From contig NZ_WNXC01000006.1 in NCBI RefSeq assembly GCF_014172405.1, positions 288,420 through 352,419 of the forward strand: a stretch of DNA of 64,000 nucleotides. Reading direction: 5' to 3'. The notes under the pieces are model-generated. The model did not search any database, was not told the origin of the DNA, and saw only the letters and a program-made list of their open reading frames with translations. This document shows, in pieces, positions 16,701 through 27,393 of this stretch. The position numbers were made by a program, and so were the translations under genes. Each line of letters starts with the position of its first letter. Within the stretch, counting starts at the first letter, position 1. This DNA comes from Pedobacter gandavensis. GTDB lineage: Bacteria > Bacteroidota > Bacteroidia > Sphingobacteriales > Sphingobacteriaceae.

Positions 16701-18404
16701 TTAAAACCAGCCTGGATTTTGAGGATAAGCCGGACCAGTGGTTGTCGCATCTATTTGCGATTGAGGGATTGGACGTAAAGTATGGAAAGGTTTAATATTT
16801 CCTTTAGCCTCATCATTGTACAATTTCAACCTCGACTCCAGTTTATTGGTTCTCACTAAATCCAACCAACGCGTCAGTTCCCCACACAGTTCCCTGGAAC
16901 GTTCATCCAGAATGAAATCTAGCGAAGGAATGTTGCTTACTTCCATCACCTGTGGGTTTACCTTTGGAGAAGCGGCTCTTCTACGAACCATATTTAGATT
17001 ATTCAAGGCTTCAGTTATACTTGCTCCGCCCATAAAGGCAGCTTCCGCTGCAATCAGATAGGTTTCAGCCAAACGGTAGACGATCACCGGACGAATAGAA
17101 GGGTAATTCAAATCTGCACGTTTGGAATCATTGTATTTCTGCATATATGGGGATAAACTGATTGTATAGTTACGGGGTGGTATCAGCAGGTATCTGGAAG
17201 CCGCAATTTTGGCATTGCTCACATCCACACCTGGCATATAAATCGCCGTATCCCCTAACTTATATTTAGGTTGACCGGAAACTGCATTTGCCGGAGCTCC
17301 CGGAGGAAGCGGAGCTGGCCAAACTGGAATAGAGGCTGCATTGTTACAATACCAAACGGTTTGGAATGTCTTCTGGTAACGGGTATCATTTACCCTTTCT
17401 GCAAAAGCAGTTCCGGTTAACCAAGGCGTGGGTACACAGCGGATATAGGGTCTGCCATAAAACACATCCCTTTGCATTCCTGGTTGCAACTCATACTGAG
17501 GAACCCACATGTGGTTCAACACATTATCTGCCCCACCACTGTTATTTGGACCATTGTAGGCAATATTTGGCGTATGCTGAACCGTCCACAACACCTCATT
17601 ACTACCTTCATTACCTTCGGCATAGACCTGAGCAAAATCAGGCAATAAAGAAAGTCCGCTGTTATTAATGACCTCCATTGCGCTGGTATAAGCATCGGTA
17701 TAATCCGTTGATTTTTTAGCAGCAGAACCTGCCCTTGCCAGATACACTTTGGCCAATACATGCTGAGAAGCTGCTTTGTTGGCTTGCCCTGGACGTACAC
17801 CAGCGGTTTTAGGGCTGGCATAAAAACTTGTTGTGGCAATGGCGTCCTTCAGGTCTGCGATGATAAAATCGTACACTTCGGCCAATGGCGTTCTCGTTGC
17901 TGAGGTGATGGCTTCGGTCTGAAATCCCTTATTTAAGGTCACATCTCCCCAGAATTGTACCAGCAGAAAATATAAATTAGCGCGAAGGAATTTTGCCTCT
18001 GCGACCATCCTGCTTTTGGTCTGCTCATCAATGCCAGTCACCACAGGTGCATTTTCAATGATGCCATTACAGGTATTGATATTGGTATAGCATTCTTTCC
18101 ATATCGCGGCTACCGTCCCATTGGAGGTGATGTAATTGCTATTGTATTTATTGATGTCATTGTTTCCGTCTTTCCCGGTAAAGAACTCATCGGTACCAAC
18201 AACGGTCATGGTAAACAGGTTTTGTGTACCCCACAACATCCTTGTACCCGCATAAGCGGCATCCAATCCTTTTTTAAATCCTTGAGTGGTTCTAAAAAAA
18301 TCGGGAGTCAGAATAGAATGAGGTTCTTCAGTCAGGGCTTTTTTACATCCTGGAACGACTGCAACCAACAGGCATGCCAGGAGGAATATAGAAATCTTTT
18401 TCAT
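16701..18404 (-). CDS. SusD/RagB-like outer-membrane lipoprotein
   Basis: Substrate-binding surface lipoprotein partner of the adjoining SusC. The lipoprotein signal ends at Cys20 (VVPGC). The N-terminal SusD domain (about 60-210) and C-terminal SusD/RagB domain (about 270-567) are both present, with family features such as FLRANLYFLLVQFWGDV and RLAETYLIAAEAAF. Length 567 is normal. It begins 11 bases after the end of susC and is third in an alpha-galactosidase-susC-susD series. Because the SusC gene is interrupted, this SusD may have no working transporter unless another SusC substitutes. Confidence 0.93.
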   Translation of the reverse strand: MKKISIFLLACLLVAVVPGCKKALTEEPHSILTPDFFRTTQGFKKGLDAAYAGTRMLWGTQNLFTMTVVGTDEFFTGKDGNNDINKYNSNYITSNGTVAAIWKECYTNINTCNGIIENAPVVTGIDEQTKSRMVAEAKFLRANLYFLLVQFWGDVTLNKGFQTEAITSATRTPLAEVYDFIIADLKDAIATTSFYASPKTAGVRPGQANKAASQHVLAKVYLARAGSAAKKSTDYTDAYTSAMEVINNSGLSLLPDFAQVYAEGNEGSNEVLWTVQHTPNIAYNGPNNSGGADNVLNHMWVPQYELQPGMQRDVFYGRPYIRCVPTPWLTGTAFAERVNDTRYQKTFQTVWYCNNAASIPVWPAPLPPGAPANAVSGQPKYKLGDTAIYMPGVDVSNAKIAASRYLLIPPRNYTISLSPYMQKYNDSKRADLNYPSIRPVIVYRLAETYLIAAEAAFMGGASITEALNNLNMVRRRAASPKVNPQVMEVSNIPSLDFILDERSRELCGELTRWLDLVRTNKLESRLKLYNDEAKGNIKPFHTLRPIPQSQIDATTTGPAYPQNPGWF

Positions 18405-18415
18405 GGTCTTTAATT

Positions 18416-21400
18416 TTAAAGGGTCAGATTTAGTCCAAAAATGATCGAGTAAGTGGCCGGGGTATCTACATTTACCTCCCCACGATTATTGTCGCCGCCA
18501 ATTGCTTCCGGATCTATCCCACTGTATTTATTTCTGTATTTGGAGAACAGGATAAAGGCATCATTGGCTGTGGCAAATACGCGTAGTGATTTTACACCGA
18601 TCTTACTTAGTATCGGCGCAGGCAATAGGTAGCCTAGCGATAAGCTTCGGATCTTCACAAAGGTTCCGTCAAAGTAGCCCAAAGTAGAATTGTTTGGGGT
18701 ATTTCCGGCAGCAGCATTCGGTTTAGGCCAATAGTTTTCTCCATTTTCTGGCGTCCAGTAATGCACATTCAGGTTGTTGTAATTCCCCTGAAAAGTATTA
18801 GCAAAACCACTATTGTGCACCCTACTTATAATCGTGCTTCCAAAGCGACCAAAAGCGACTACGGTAAAGTCCAGATTTTTATAGGCAAAGCGATTGGTGA
18901 TCCCACCAGACCATTTCGGCTGGCTAGAACCGATAAACACACGGTCGTCTGCATTGATCCTTTGATCACCCGCAGCGGTTGGTGTTTGATTCGCATTGTC
19001 TACTTTGATATTTCCAATAACTGAACCTGTTCCAGACAAGGATAAACCCAGGCTTTTGGCAAGTGCAGAATCTGCTGGCGTATTCTGCCAGATTCCCAAC
19101 CTGCGGTAATCATAAATGGTCCCGATTGGCTGGCCTACAAATCTACTGTTCGTAATGTCATTGATGACCCCATCCTGTAGTGCCGTGATCTTTCCTCTAT
19201 TGAGGAAAACGTTTAAATCGGTACTCCAGGAAAACTCCTTTTTGCCATCACCCTTAAAATTAACGGTGCTGATTTGAAATTCCAAGCCTTTATTCTCTGT
19301 TTTTCCAACATTTCGAAGAATGGAATTTGGGATTCCCGAAGTCGCTGGTAAATTTTGAGGCAGCAACAAGTCTTTGGTCCAGGATTTATAAGCTTCAATT
19401 GTTCCAGATAACCTGTTGTCAAATAAGGCAAAGTCTAATCCTATATTTGCGGTGGTGGTAGATTCCCATTTAAGCTTCTTATTGACCACATTTGCCAGGA
19501 ACACACCTGTGGTAGTTTGATCTCCGTAATTATACACGGAAGCACCTAAACTCCCTAAAGTCTGGTATGCATCAATTGAGGTGTTTCCGACCAGCCCATA
19601 ACTTCCCCGCAATTTCAAATTGTTAATGGCTTTCAGATTTTGCATGAAAGATTCTTCCATCACATTCCAGGCCAGTGCTGCTGAAGGGAAAACCTGGTAT
19701 TTACTCCCTGGTGCCAGACGTGAGGATCCATCAGAACGCATCGTTAACGTCATCAGGTATTTGTTCTTAAAGGCATAGTTTAGACGGCCCATATAAGATA
19801 CGATGGCCCATTTCTCATATTCCCCGGAACCCGTTAAATTGGATCCAAAAGCAGGGTTGAAATATTGTAACTCAGCGGCGATATCATTGTTATTGAATCG
19901 GTTTGACTGTGCATAGGACTCCTGAAAACTAAATAATCCAGTAAAATTAATCCGATGTTTTTCCGCAATTACTTTATCATAAGTCAGGATGTTTTCCAAG
20001 GTATAATTGCTCCTAAAGCTACTTCTATTGCTGGAAGTAGAAAGTCCACCCAGGTTATTCGAAGTTCTGCTGGCGTAAAAATTCCCATAATTGTCCGACT
20101 TGATCTCGGCACCTGCATTGAATTTATATTTCAAGGCTTCAGAAATTTTCAGTTCCGTATATAAGGTTGTAAAGGTTCCAAATCGCTTCCTGTCTTCAAC
20201 TTTCGCACCTTCCACAAAATCACCCAAAGGATTCCAAACCTGGTTTGCACTTCCGGGAACGAAACCAACCAGCTCACCATCGGCAGTATAAGGACTGGAT
20301 AAAGGACTGGCTCTTAACACTTGTCCCATTGGATTTGCTCCCTCACCTTGTGTATTGGAATAGTTGTTTAATGTGCTTAAGCCTACTTTTACTGCCTTTC
20401 CAAGTTGCTGATCAAAACTGGCTTTCATGGTAAAACGTTCGAAAGACTGTCCGGGATAAATACCGCTTTCATTGTGATATCCTGTGGATATGGCATACTG
20501 TGTTTTCTCCGAACCTCCGGAAACACCAACCTAGTGATCGGTATTGAGCCCGGTTCTATAGATTAGATCCTGCCAGTTGGTGCTCCTCCCAATCTTTATC
20601 CCTTCGAGCTCTTCCGCAGAGAAAATCCCATCCGTTAATAAAGTAGGGTCATTAATTCCTGAATATTTGGGTTTACCGCCAACAAAGTTCCCATTCACTA
20701 CCGCCCATTTTTTCAATGCTGCAAACTGTGGCCCATCCATCACATTGATCTGTCCCAGAGGTTTCGTAAAGCCAGCATAACCACTATAGGTAACCACTGG
20801 CTCGCCAGACTTCCCTCTTTTGGTACTGACCAGAATCACACCATTGGCACCTCTGGAGCCATAAATCGCGGTAGAAGACGCATCTTTAAGCACCTCTACA
20901 GAAATTACATCATCAGGATTCAAATCGTTAATATTGCCATTATAGGGAATCCCATCGACAACGAACAAAGGCCCGTTATCGGCACTGATAGACCTTACGC
21001 CCCTGATTCTAATGACTGGAGCGCTTCCTGGCTTACTATTTCCGCCAGCTTTTTGAACGTCGATACCTGCACCTTTTCCCTGTAAGGCCTGGGAAAGGTT
21101 GGCTACTGGCACATCTTTTAACGCTTTTTCATTGATTGATACAATAGAGCCAGTGATGTCTGATTTCCTTTGCTTGCCATAGCCTACCACAACCACCTCA
21201 GTTAAGGTTTTATCTTCCGCGATCAAGGTCACGTTGATTAGGTTTCGTTGATTTACCGGGACCTCCTGAGTGGTGTAGCCGATGGAGCTAAATACCAATG
21301 TCCCGCTGCCATCGGGGATGGTGATTGCATAATTCCCATTGTCATCGGTAATGGAGGCCGTATTTGTCCCTTTGAGCTTTACCATGATTCCTGGCAACTT

Positions 21401-21562
21401 GCCAACCGCATCACGAACCTTTCCTTTTACTATAAAATTGGCTTGATTTAGCGAGCGGCTGAGGGGATCGGCAGCATTCGGCAAAGCCAGCACCCCCAGG
21501 CTACTACTACACCACAGGAATGCCATCAGGCAGCCATGAAGTGCTATTGTTCGATTCATCAT
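18416..21562 (-). pseudogene. SusC/RagA-family TonB-linked transporter interrupted by an in-frame amber codon
   Basis: Full-length SusC architecture in one reading frame, broken by a single TAG at 20531-20533. The first part (20531-21562, 343 residues) has a signal peptide, a carboxypeptidase-regulatory-like domain (about 43-120) and most of the plug, and ends ...NTDH. Reading continues in the same frame as VGVSGGSEKTQ..., which is where SusC proteins usually read H-Q-V/L-S-V-S-G-G-S. So TAG most simply replaces CAG (Gln) by one C-to-T change. The remaining ORF has an internal Met at 20428, but that product would lack a signal peptide and plug. Reconstituted length is about 1049. It could be a true nonsense mutation, a sequencing error or suppressed in vivo. 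Confidence 0.9.
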
Positions 21563-21671
21563 AATTAAAAGATATTTGTCTGGTTTATATTTGATTACCT
21601 CTAATTGATAAAGAAATACTCAAATTTTTATATCTCAATTTGGCCAGATTATCATTCTAATTATCATTAAA

Positions 21672-23882
21672 CTACTGAGCGTTAAGCTCAAAAACTGAGC
21701 TACTTAGGGGCGTAATTTTTCCTGGAGAAAGATTCAAACCTACTTTCATCAGGTAATCCCCAGTGTAAACCTTTCCATCGTCTGGATGTCCGGCAGGAGT
21801 ATCTGCTAAGCGGTTAATTTCTTTCAGTTGGTATCTTTTTTCAGGATCCAGGCCAGACAATAAGACCCTACCCATAAATTCCTTTCTTCTAAAGTTCAGC
21901 AGGTAATTGAACAAAACGGCTTTATTTTTTGCCTCGTCTACATACATCAACACTGCCCTGTTTTCTTCATAAGGAGAAACCAATCTGTATAAATCACCAA
22001 ACCAAATCACCTTGCTGATGCGGTTGTAATTTTCTACAGCTGCCTTACTGAATTGAATTTCAGCCGGTGTCAAAGCATTCACCCGAATATCATAGCCCAT
22101 TTTCCCCATCATGGCCACATCTGTACGGAATTTTAAAGACTGTTTACCCATAGAGGTCACGTGACTGGAAACGGTAAGAGATGGAAAGAAATTAAGGTAT
22201 CCCCATTGGATAAATACGCGTTCTAAACCATCGGTATTGTCGCTAGGCCAGAACTCTGTAAAGTACTTTAATCCGCCATAATCGACACGGCCGCCACCAC
22301 CTGCACAAAGCATGATGGGCAAATGGGGGTGCTTTTTCCTTAACCGTTCCATCACCTCATACAGGCTTTTGGTATAATCAATAAACAGATTCCCTTGATT
22401 TTCCTTTAAGAACGGAGAAAAAGTATTGGTCAACATTCTATTGCAGTCCCATTTCACAAAGGCAATCCCTGGATTTTGACTAATGAGGTCATCTACGGTA
22501 TGGAATACAAAATCCTGCACTTTCGGATTAACCAGGTCCAATACCAATTGATTTCTGGAAAGTGCTTCTTCCCGATTTGGCAGTTTCAGAATCCAATCCG
22601 GATGTTGTTCATACAACTCACTCTTTGGACTCACCATTTCCGGTTCCAGCCAGATGCCAAATTTCAGGCCGCGGCTACCCGCCTCTTTTACCAGGTGACC
22701 AATACCTCCAGGCAGTTTCTTTTTATCTACTTGCCAATCGCCCAATGCCGTTTTATCCGCATCACGAGGGTATTTATTGCCAAACCAGCCATCATCTAAC
22801 AGGAATAAATCTACGCCCAACTTCTTTGCACCATCGAATAAATCCACCAGCACCTCCTGATTGAAATCCATATGGGTAGCTTCCCAATTGTTCAATAACG
22901 TTAAGCGAGGCTGATCTCCATCGGGTATGTTATATTTCCTCGCCCATCGGTGCAGATTTCTGCTGGCTTGTCCTTTCCCTTTATTTGTATAGGTAAATAT
23001 AAATGCTGGGGTTTCAAAGGTTTTATTTGGCATCAGCTTATACGCTGAGGCATAAGGATTCATCCCATTGATCATTCTTAATGAATTTTGCTGATCGATT
23101 TCGAAGGAACATTGAAAATTCCCAGACCAGGCCAAGGTACCGGCAATCAGTTCACCGGTATTTTCTTCTGCTATTTTGTTTAAGGATAAAAAGAATGCGG
23201 GGGCACGGTACATATGCGCACGGGTTCCCAGTTTACTATCCAGAATTTTAATCCCGGAAGTCAGCTGTGTTTCTTTCATCCTCATTTCCGTCATATAATC
23301 GCCGTCAAACTGACTCAACCAATATTTTGACGCATCAAAATGAAGCATTGATGAGGCATAATTACTGAGTAATACCGGTTTCTTTTCCTGATGTCTAATC
23401 TCTGTCCAGGTTTTGAGTACATCCTCGTTATAATAAGCTTCAAAATGCAAAATTACGGTTACCGGATACTTCGGGTCTTTAAGGGTAATGGCGGTATGGG
23501 TAACTGATTCATTAGCTTTATCTGTTTTAGCGCCTGCATAAACCAGGTCTAAAGAAGGATTACCATCCGCATGCAGGATCCTGATGGCCGGTTCAAAAAG
23601 GTCGCCCATCCCTGCTCCAATATAAGCCTCATGTTTAACCGCTTGCAATAAAGCCTGATCTTCCGGGTGATTCATTGGTTGTCCAAGGTAACTTTGATAA
23701 AGCTTTCCGTTATTGCCAATCGTAAAAACCAATAAGGAGTTTTTGGTTTCCAACTTGAACTGCTGCCCGGCTTGGGAAGCGGTTGGAAGAGTAGTTTGAG
23801 TAGCTGTTTGCGCAACACTGAAAGAGAAGGCAGTTCCCCAAATCAGCAAAACAGTACTAATTTTTATTAAATTGATGTTCAT
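21672..23882 (-). CDS. Alpha-galactosidase, glycoside hydrolase family 36
   Basis: Retaining alpha-galactosidase that removes terminal alpha-galactose from oligosaccharides such as melibiose or raffinose, or from galactomannan side chains. A signal peptide covers about residues 1-24, so it is exported. The N-terminal beta-sandwich (about 30-330) is followed by a TIM barrel with LLDDGWFG, the nucleophile Asp479 in KWDCNR, the acid/base Asp548 in WPSDNTD, and a C-terminal beta domain. Length 736 is typical of GH36. It is first in the series with susC and susD (110-base gap to susC), so the locus probably targets an alpha-galactoside. Confidence 0.93.
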   Translation of the reverse strand: MNINLIKISTVLLIWGTAFSFSVAQTATQTTLPTASQAGQQFKLETKNSLLVFTIGNNGKLYQSYLGQPMNHPEDQALLQAVKHEAYIGAGMGDLFEPAIRILHADGNPSLDLVYAGAKTDKANESVTHTAITLKDPKYPVTVILHFEAYYNEDVLKTWTEIRHQEKKPVLLSNYASSMLHFDASKYWLSQFDGDYMTEMRMKETQLTSGIKILDSKLGTRAHMYRAPAFFLSLNKIAEENTGELIAGTLAWSGNFQCSFEIDQQNSLRMINGMNPYASAYKLMPNKTFETPAFIFTYTNKGKGQASRNLHRWARKYNIPDGDQPRLTLLNNWEATHMDFNQEVLVDLFDGAKKLGVDLFLLDDGWFGNKYPRDADKTALGDWQVDKKKLPGGIGHLVKEAGSRGLKFGIWLEPEMVSPKSELYEQHPDWILKLPNREEALSRNQLVLDLVNPKVQDFVFHTVDDLISQNPGIAFVKWDCNRMLTNTFSPFLKENQGNLFIDYTKSLYEVMERLRKKHPHLPIMLCAGGGGRVDYGGLKYFTEFWPSDNTDGLERVFIQWGYLNFFPSLTVSSHVTSMGKQSLKFRTDVAMMGKMGYDIRVNALTPAEIQFSKAAVENYNRISKVIWFGDLYRLVSPYEENRAVLMYVDEAKNKAVLFNYLLNFRRKEFMGRVLLSGLDPEKRYQLKEINRLADTPAGHPDDGKVYTGDYLMKVGLNLSPGKITPLSSSVFELNAQ

Positions 23883-23979
23883 TGACCTACAGATTATTGA
23901 GGCAAGTTGAACATTTCCCAGCTTTTAACGGATATTATTATTAGCTAGCTATTCAATCATTTTAGCAATTAAAAAATAT

Positions 23980-24714
23980 TTACAACGGGATTTGCTTTAC
24001 AAATACTGCAGCAATCTTACCATAGTCTTTATCAAAATGATGGTCCCCTTCCATAGTGATGACTTTCAATCCTTCTTTGAGGAAAGTACTTTTGATCTTA
24101 TCCCCTTCATCGGAGCCAAAAATAGAGACCGGAACTAGCGGCATCAACTTTTTCATTTCTGCAACGACATTGTATTTATTCTTGGTACTGTTAAAATTTA
24201 GCAGATCTATCAAATGGATTTCAAAATCTGTGCTAACATCCGGAGAAAGTGAAATGACTGCTTTAAGTTGAGCTCTCAAATTAGCGGGCAACCTATTGGC
24301 GATGAAAGGGACAATAGAAGCGCCAAAAGAATAGCCTCCCAAGACCAGACTTTCTTTCCCTAAACTGCCAAGATAATGGCTTAATGCCAAATTGATGTCT
24401 TTGCTGGCCTGATCAGGCGTTTTTGCTTTCCAAAAATATTTCTGTGCATCTAATCCAAGAACAGAAAGCCCTTTGGAGGCCAGCTCTTCTGCCAGTGCCT
24501 GGTCAAAACGGCTCCAGCCCCCATCGCCAGATATCATAAAGACCAGCGGCAATTTATTTTTCTGGTTAGCAGGTATTAACTTTAAGGGCAGGTCTCCGGT
24601 ATAAGGCTGCCCCCTTTCTACTATCAGCGCCATCGGCGGCTGTACGTCCATCAATTCTGCGGAATTTTTGTTAAAAAGCAAAAATAAAAACATCAAGACC
24701 AATACCGGTTTCAT
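23980..24714 (-). CDS. AcvB/VirJ-like periplasmic hydrolase
   Basis: Alpha/beta-hydrolase of the VirJ/AcvB family. It has an N-terminal signal peptide (about 1-19), the family motif SGDGGW (about 71-76), a nucleophile elbow GYSFGA and a late GDHHF carrying the likely catalytic His. Agrobacterium AcvB is reported to hydrolyse lysyl-phosphatidylglycerol in the periplasm. Here the gene starts 4 bases after the stop of an mprF homologue, which makes that lipid. The pairing supports the same role, to trim or recycle aminoacylated lipid. Length 244 corresponds to VirJ, the single-domain form. Confidence 0.85.
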   Translation of the reverse strand: MKPVLVLMFLFLLFNKNSAELMDVQPPMALIVERGQPYTGDLPLKLIPANQKNKLPLVFMISGDGGWSRFDQALAEELASKGLSVLGLDAQKYFWKAKTPDQASKDINLALSHYLGSLGKESLVLGGYSFGASIVPFIANRLPANLRAQLKAVISLSPDVSTDFEIHLIDLLNFNSTKNKYNVVAEMKKLMPLVPVSIFGSDEGDKIKSTFLKEGLKVITMEGDHHFDKDYGKIAAVFVKQIPL

Positions 24715-24718
24715 AAGC

Positions 24719-27307
24719 TTAGGGTTTAATCACTTTGGCTAATACTGTAGGCACTTGCAATAAATCGTAATCATGATCATAGATCAGGTATCTGTTTTGC
24801 CATTCCGGTGCAAACTTCTCTTTTGCTGCACGGAGGCCTTTATAATGAGAAAATGAACGAATCTTTTCATAGGCAAACTTCATAGATCGCTCGGGAAAAT
24901 TATGCGGGTCAACTAATCCTGACATTGGTGCAAAACCGAGATTTACTTTCGTATAGCCTTCCGCTTTCAAATGGTTAAACAGGGCCACCATGATGAAGTC
25001 AATAATCCCATTGGGCGCATCTGCGGTTTTTCGGATCAGGTCATAGGTCCCTTCTCCAGGTGCATAATCAGGGATAATATTGATAAAAGCAACAATCTTC
25101 TCCTCTGCATTTTCTACCGTAATGATCGTATGGCCTTTTAATTCCTCCCAGTTGAACATCCCTTGAGAAAAGACCAGCTCCTCCCGGTCCATATCTTCCA
25201 ACCAGCTGTCAGAAACCGACTGTATCTTTTGTAACAGGCCATCTTTTATTGGAGGCAGGTAAATCTTTGTATGGTAGCCCTGATCGGACACTTTTTTCAA
25301 GGCGTTACGAATGGATTTTTTATGGCCACCTTCTAAAGAGAAGTTCGTCAAATCCACAATCCCCTCCTGCCCTAAAAACAGGCGTTTTTTGCCCAGCGAC
25401 AAGAAATCTTCCAGGCTTTCTTCCGGAACCCGATAATACAGACTTTTCATTCCATTTTCAAAACAATACTTATCGAAATCCTTGATGAAAGCCTTCCTGT
25501 TTTCTACTGCGGTAACCGGACATTCCAGTACCACGGCAAAATTCCCAGAGATACGGTAGGCCACAAATCCTTCCAGCGATGTAGAGAAATAGATCAGCTT
25601 GTCTTTATAGGTTTTAAAATAGTCGATTCCGGAATTGCCATATTTTTCGAGGAGTTGATTGGCTCTTTCAAATTCTGCATCATCCGTTTCATCACTGGAA
25701 ATGTAAGGCCTGATGAGGGTATAGATCAAAAAGCCGATAGATAAAAAGCCACTGATATTGATCGAGTATAAAAATCCACGGGCAAAGTGATCCATCGGTT
25801 GCAGATCATCATTGCCAATCAGAATGAAATTCTCTAAGGTATAACGGATCGATTGCCACCAACCAAAATCAATATTAAAGTGTTTTTTATCGAGGAAATA
25901 AAAACCAATACTTCCATAAATCATGATGCCTAAAATGGTAAGCAAGGTGGTTTGAATCCCGAAAGACCTGAGCTTTGCATTATTTTTAACATAGTATTCC
26001 TTTCTGGAAGCCATCAAAATAACCATAACCAATACCGAAAAACCAGCTTCCTCATAATCCACTGCCTTGGTTAAGTTTCCGACGAGGGAAAGTAAACATA
26101 AGGCCATCGCAAAATACCAAGCCATCCTCAAGCCTTTCAGCATGAATGCCGCGGTGACCAATAAAAACAAGCCGGCAACAAGCACAAAATAGTTGGAAGC
26201 AGTGATCGCTTCCATAGGGATGAAATCTTTTACAAACTTCAACCTGGAATGAATGGCTGGAGTTAGTACTGATATAATATTGATGACGCCGAGAAGGAGT
26301 AAAAACAGCGCTGGAACGACCCGCATCAGGAGTTTATTGATCTTAAAAAGGAAACTCATGGCTCCAATCAACATTGGAATCCAGAATTCCATGAAGCGGT
26401 ATAGAAAAGTAATTGATACTGCTTGTGGCGCAGTGTAACCTAAGCGAATCAGGATAAAAGTCATGGAAGCTTCTACTGCACCCAAGCCTCTTAAAAACGG
26501 AGAAATGATCAGGAAAACCACTGCAACAATATAACTAATTACCGAAATCGTCCAGGATGCCGGAAGGTCCAATGCCAACATAGCGATATAAATGTGGACA
26601 ATCCCGACAATTTCAATCAGACTGCTGTATAAAAAAGTAGCGATGAAATGTTTGCGTTCTATTTGGTTGTTCCGAAATTCAGCAGCATAAACTTCGATCA
26701 CGGGAATATACTTCACTATAAACCGATAGATACTTCCTTTCTTGATGACCGAACGGTATAAATAGTAAATACCGACCATTAACAAGATGGCGGCAATTAA
26801 TCCAAACCACTCACCGGAGCCGATGCTTCCTTCGATTATGGCATAAATAAATACTGGGATGGCAATTACCAGAACAGATAAAATCCCTACAAAACCATAG
26901 ATAGAAGAGGCGAAATTAATCTGCGATTTACTGACCCCCTTTTGCTCAATCTGGCTGCTAAAAAAAGCAAGAGAAGAAACTCCTCCAGCAGGTAAAAAAA
27001 CACTAATAAAGTTACGTTTTAGAAAAAGTAAAGTACCATCTGCGATGGAAATCTTACTGGAAACTGCGGCAAAGGAGGATCGATACATCATCCCATGAAC
27101 AAAAACATAGGCAACACTCAAGGCGATTCCGATAGCAACCCACACCCATTTGGCAGTGGTTAGCAAATGTTCTACTTGTCGAATTTCCCCTCGTTGCTGC
27201 TTTATAAACCAGATAGCCAAGCCGATAAAAAAAAGGCTAAACATATAACTGGATATAATTTTACCATTCTCCCGTAAAAAGGGCACAAAGAATTTGAGTC
27301 GCTTCAT
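24719..27307 (-). CDS. mprF: Bifunctional lysylphosphatidylglycerol synthase/flippase
   Basis: Transfers lysine (or another amino acid) from tRNA to phosphatidylglycerol and flips the product outward, reducing membrane negative charge and giving resistance to cationic peptides. The N-terminal ~540 residues hold many membrane helices (flippase plus linker helices). The C-terminal cytoplasmic part (about 545-855) is the DUF2156/GNAT-like synthase domain. Length 862 matches full-length MprF. The upstream region holds a 15-bp-arm imperfect inverted repeat (27317-27359). The virJ-like gene follows 4 bases downstream. Confidence 0.93.
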   Translation of the reverse strand: MKRLKFFVPFLRENGKIISSYMFSLFFIGLAIWFIKQQRGEIRQVEHLLTTAKWVWVAIGIALSVAYVFVHGMMYRSSFAAVSSKISIADGTLLFLKRNFISVFLPAGGVSSLAFFSSQIEQKGVSKSQINFASSIYGFVGILSVLVIAIPVFIYAIIEGSIGSGEWFGLIAAILLMVGIYYLYRSVIKKGSIYRFIVKYIPVIEVYAAEFRNNQIERKHFIATFLYSSLIEIVGIVHIYIAMLALDLPASWTISVISYIVAVVFLIISPFLRGLGAVEASMTFILIRLGYTAPQAVSITFLYRFMEFWIPMLIGAMSFLFKINKLLMRVVPALFLLLLGVINIISVLTPAIHSRLKFVKDFIPMEAITASNYFVLVAGLFLLVTAAFMLKGLRMAWYFAMALCLLSLVGNLTKAVDYEEAGFSVLVMVILMASRKEYYVKNNAKLRSFGIQTTLLTILGIMIYGSIGFYFLDKKHFNIDFGWWQSIRYTLENFILIGNDDLQPMDHFARGFLYSINISGFLSIGFLIYTLIRPYISSDETDDAEFERANQLLEKYGNSGIDYFKTYKDKLIYFSTSLEGFVAYRISGNFAVVLECPVTAVENRKAFIKDFDKYCFENGMKSLYYRVPEESLEDFLSLGKKRLFLGQEGIVDLTNFSLEGGHKKSIRNALKKVSDQGYHTKIYLPPIKDGLLQKIQSVSDSWLEDMDREELVFSQGMFNWEELKGHTIITVENAEEKIVAFINIIPDYAPGEGTYDLIRKTADAPNGIIDFIMVALFNHLKAEGYTKVNLGFAPMSGLVDPHNFPERSMKFAYEKIRSFSHYKGLRAAKEKFAPEWQNRYLIYDHDYDLLQVPTVLAKVIKP

Positions 27308-27316
27308 TATTTTATT

Positions 27317-27359
27317 TGGATAATCCGTATCGGTCTTATCTAAAGATACGGCTTATCCA
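27317..27359. promoter_or_regulatory. Long imperfect inverted repeat in the mprF leader
   Basis: The arms TGGATAA-t-CCGTATC (27317-27331) and GATACGG-c-TTATCCA (27345-27359) pair with one mismatch in 15 positions around a 13-base loop. It ends 10 bases before the mprF ATG. The loop carries TATCTTTA on the minus strand, a near match to the TAnnTTTG -7 element, so it may be an operator around the promoter or a leader hairpin. No T-run follows, so a terminator for the VOC gene is less likely. Confidence 0.55.
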
Positions 27360-27393
27360 GAAAAATAACATGAAGAAATCTTCATGGAAAGAA

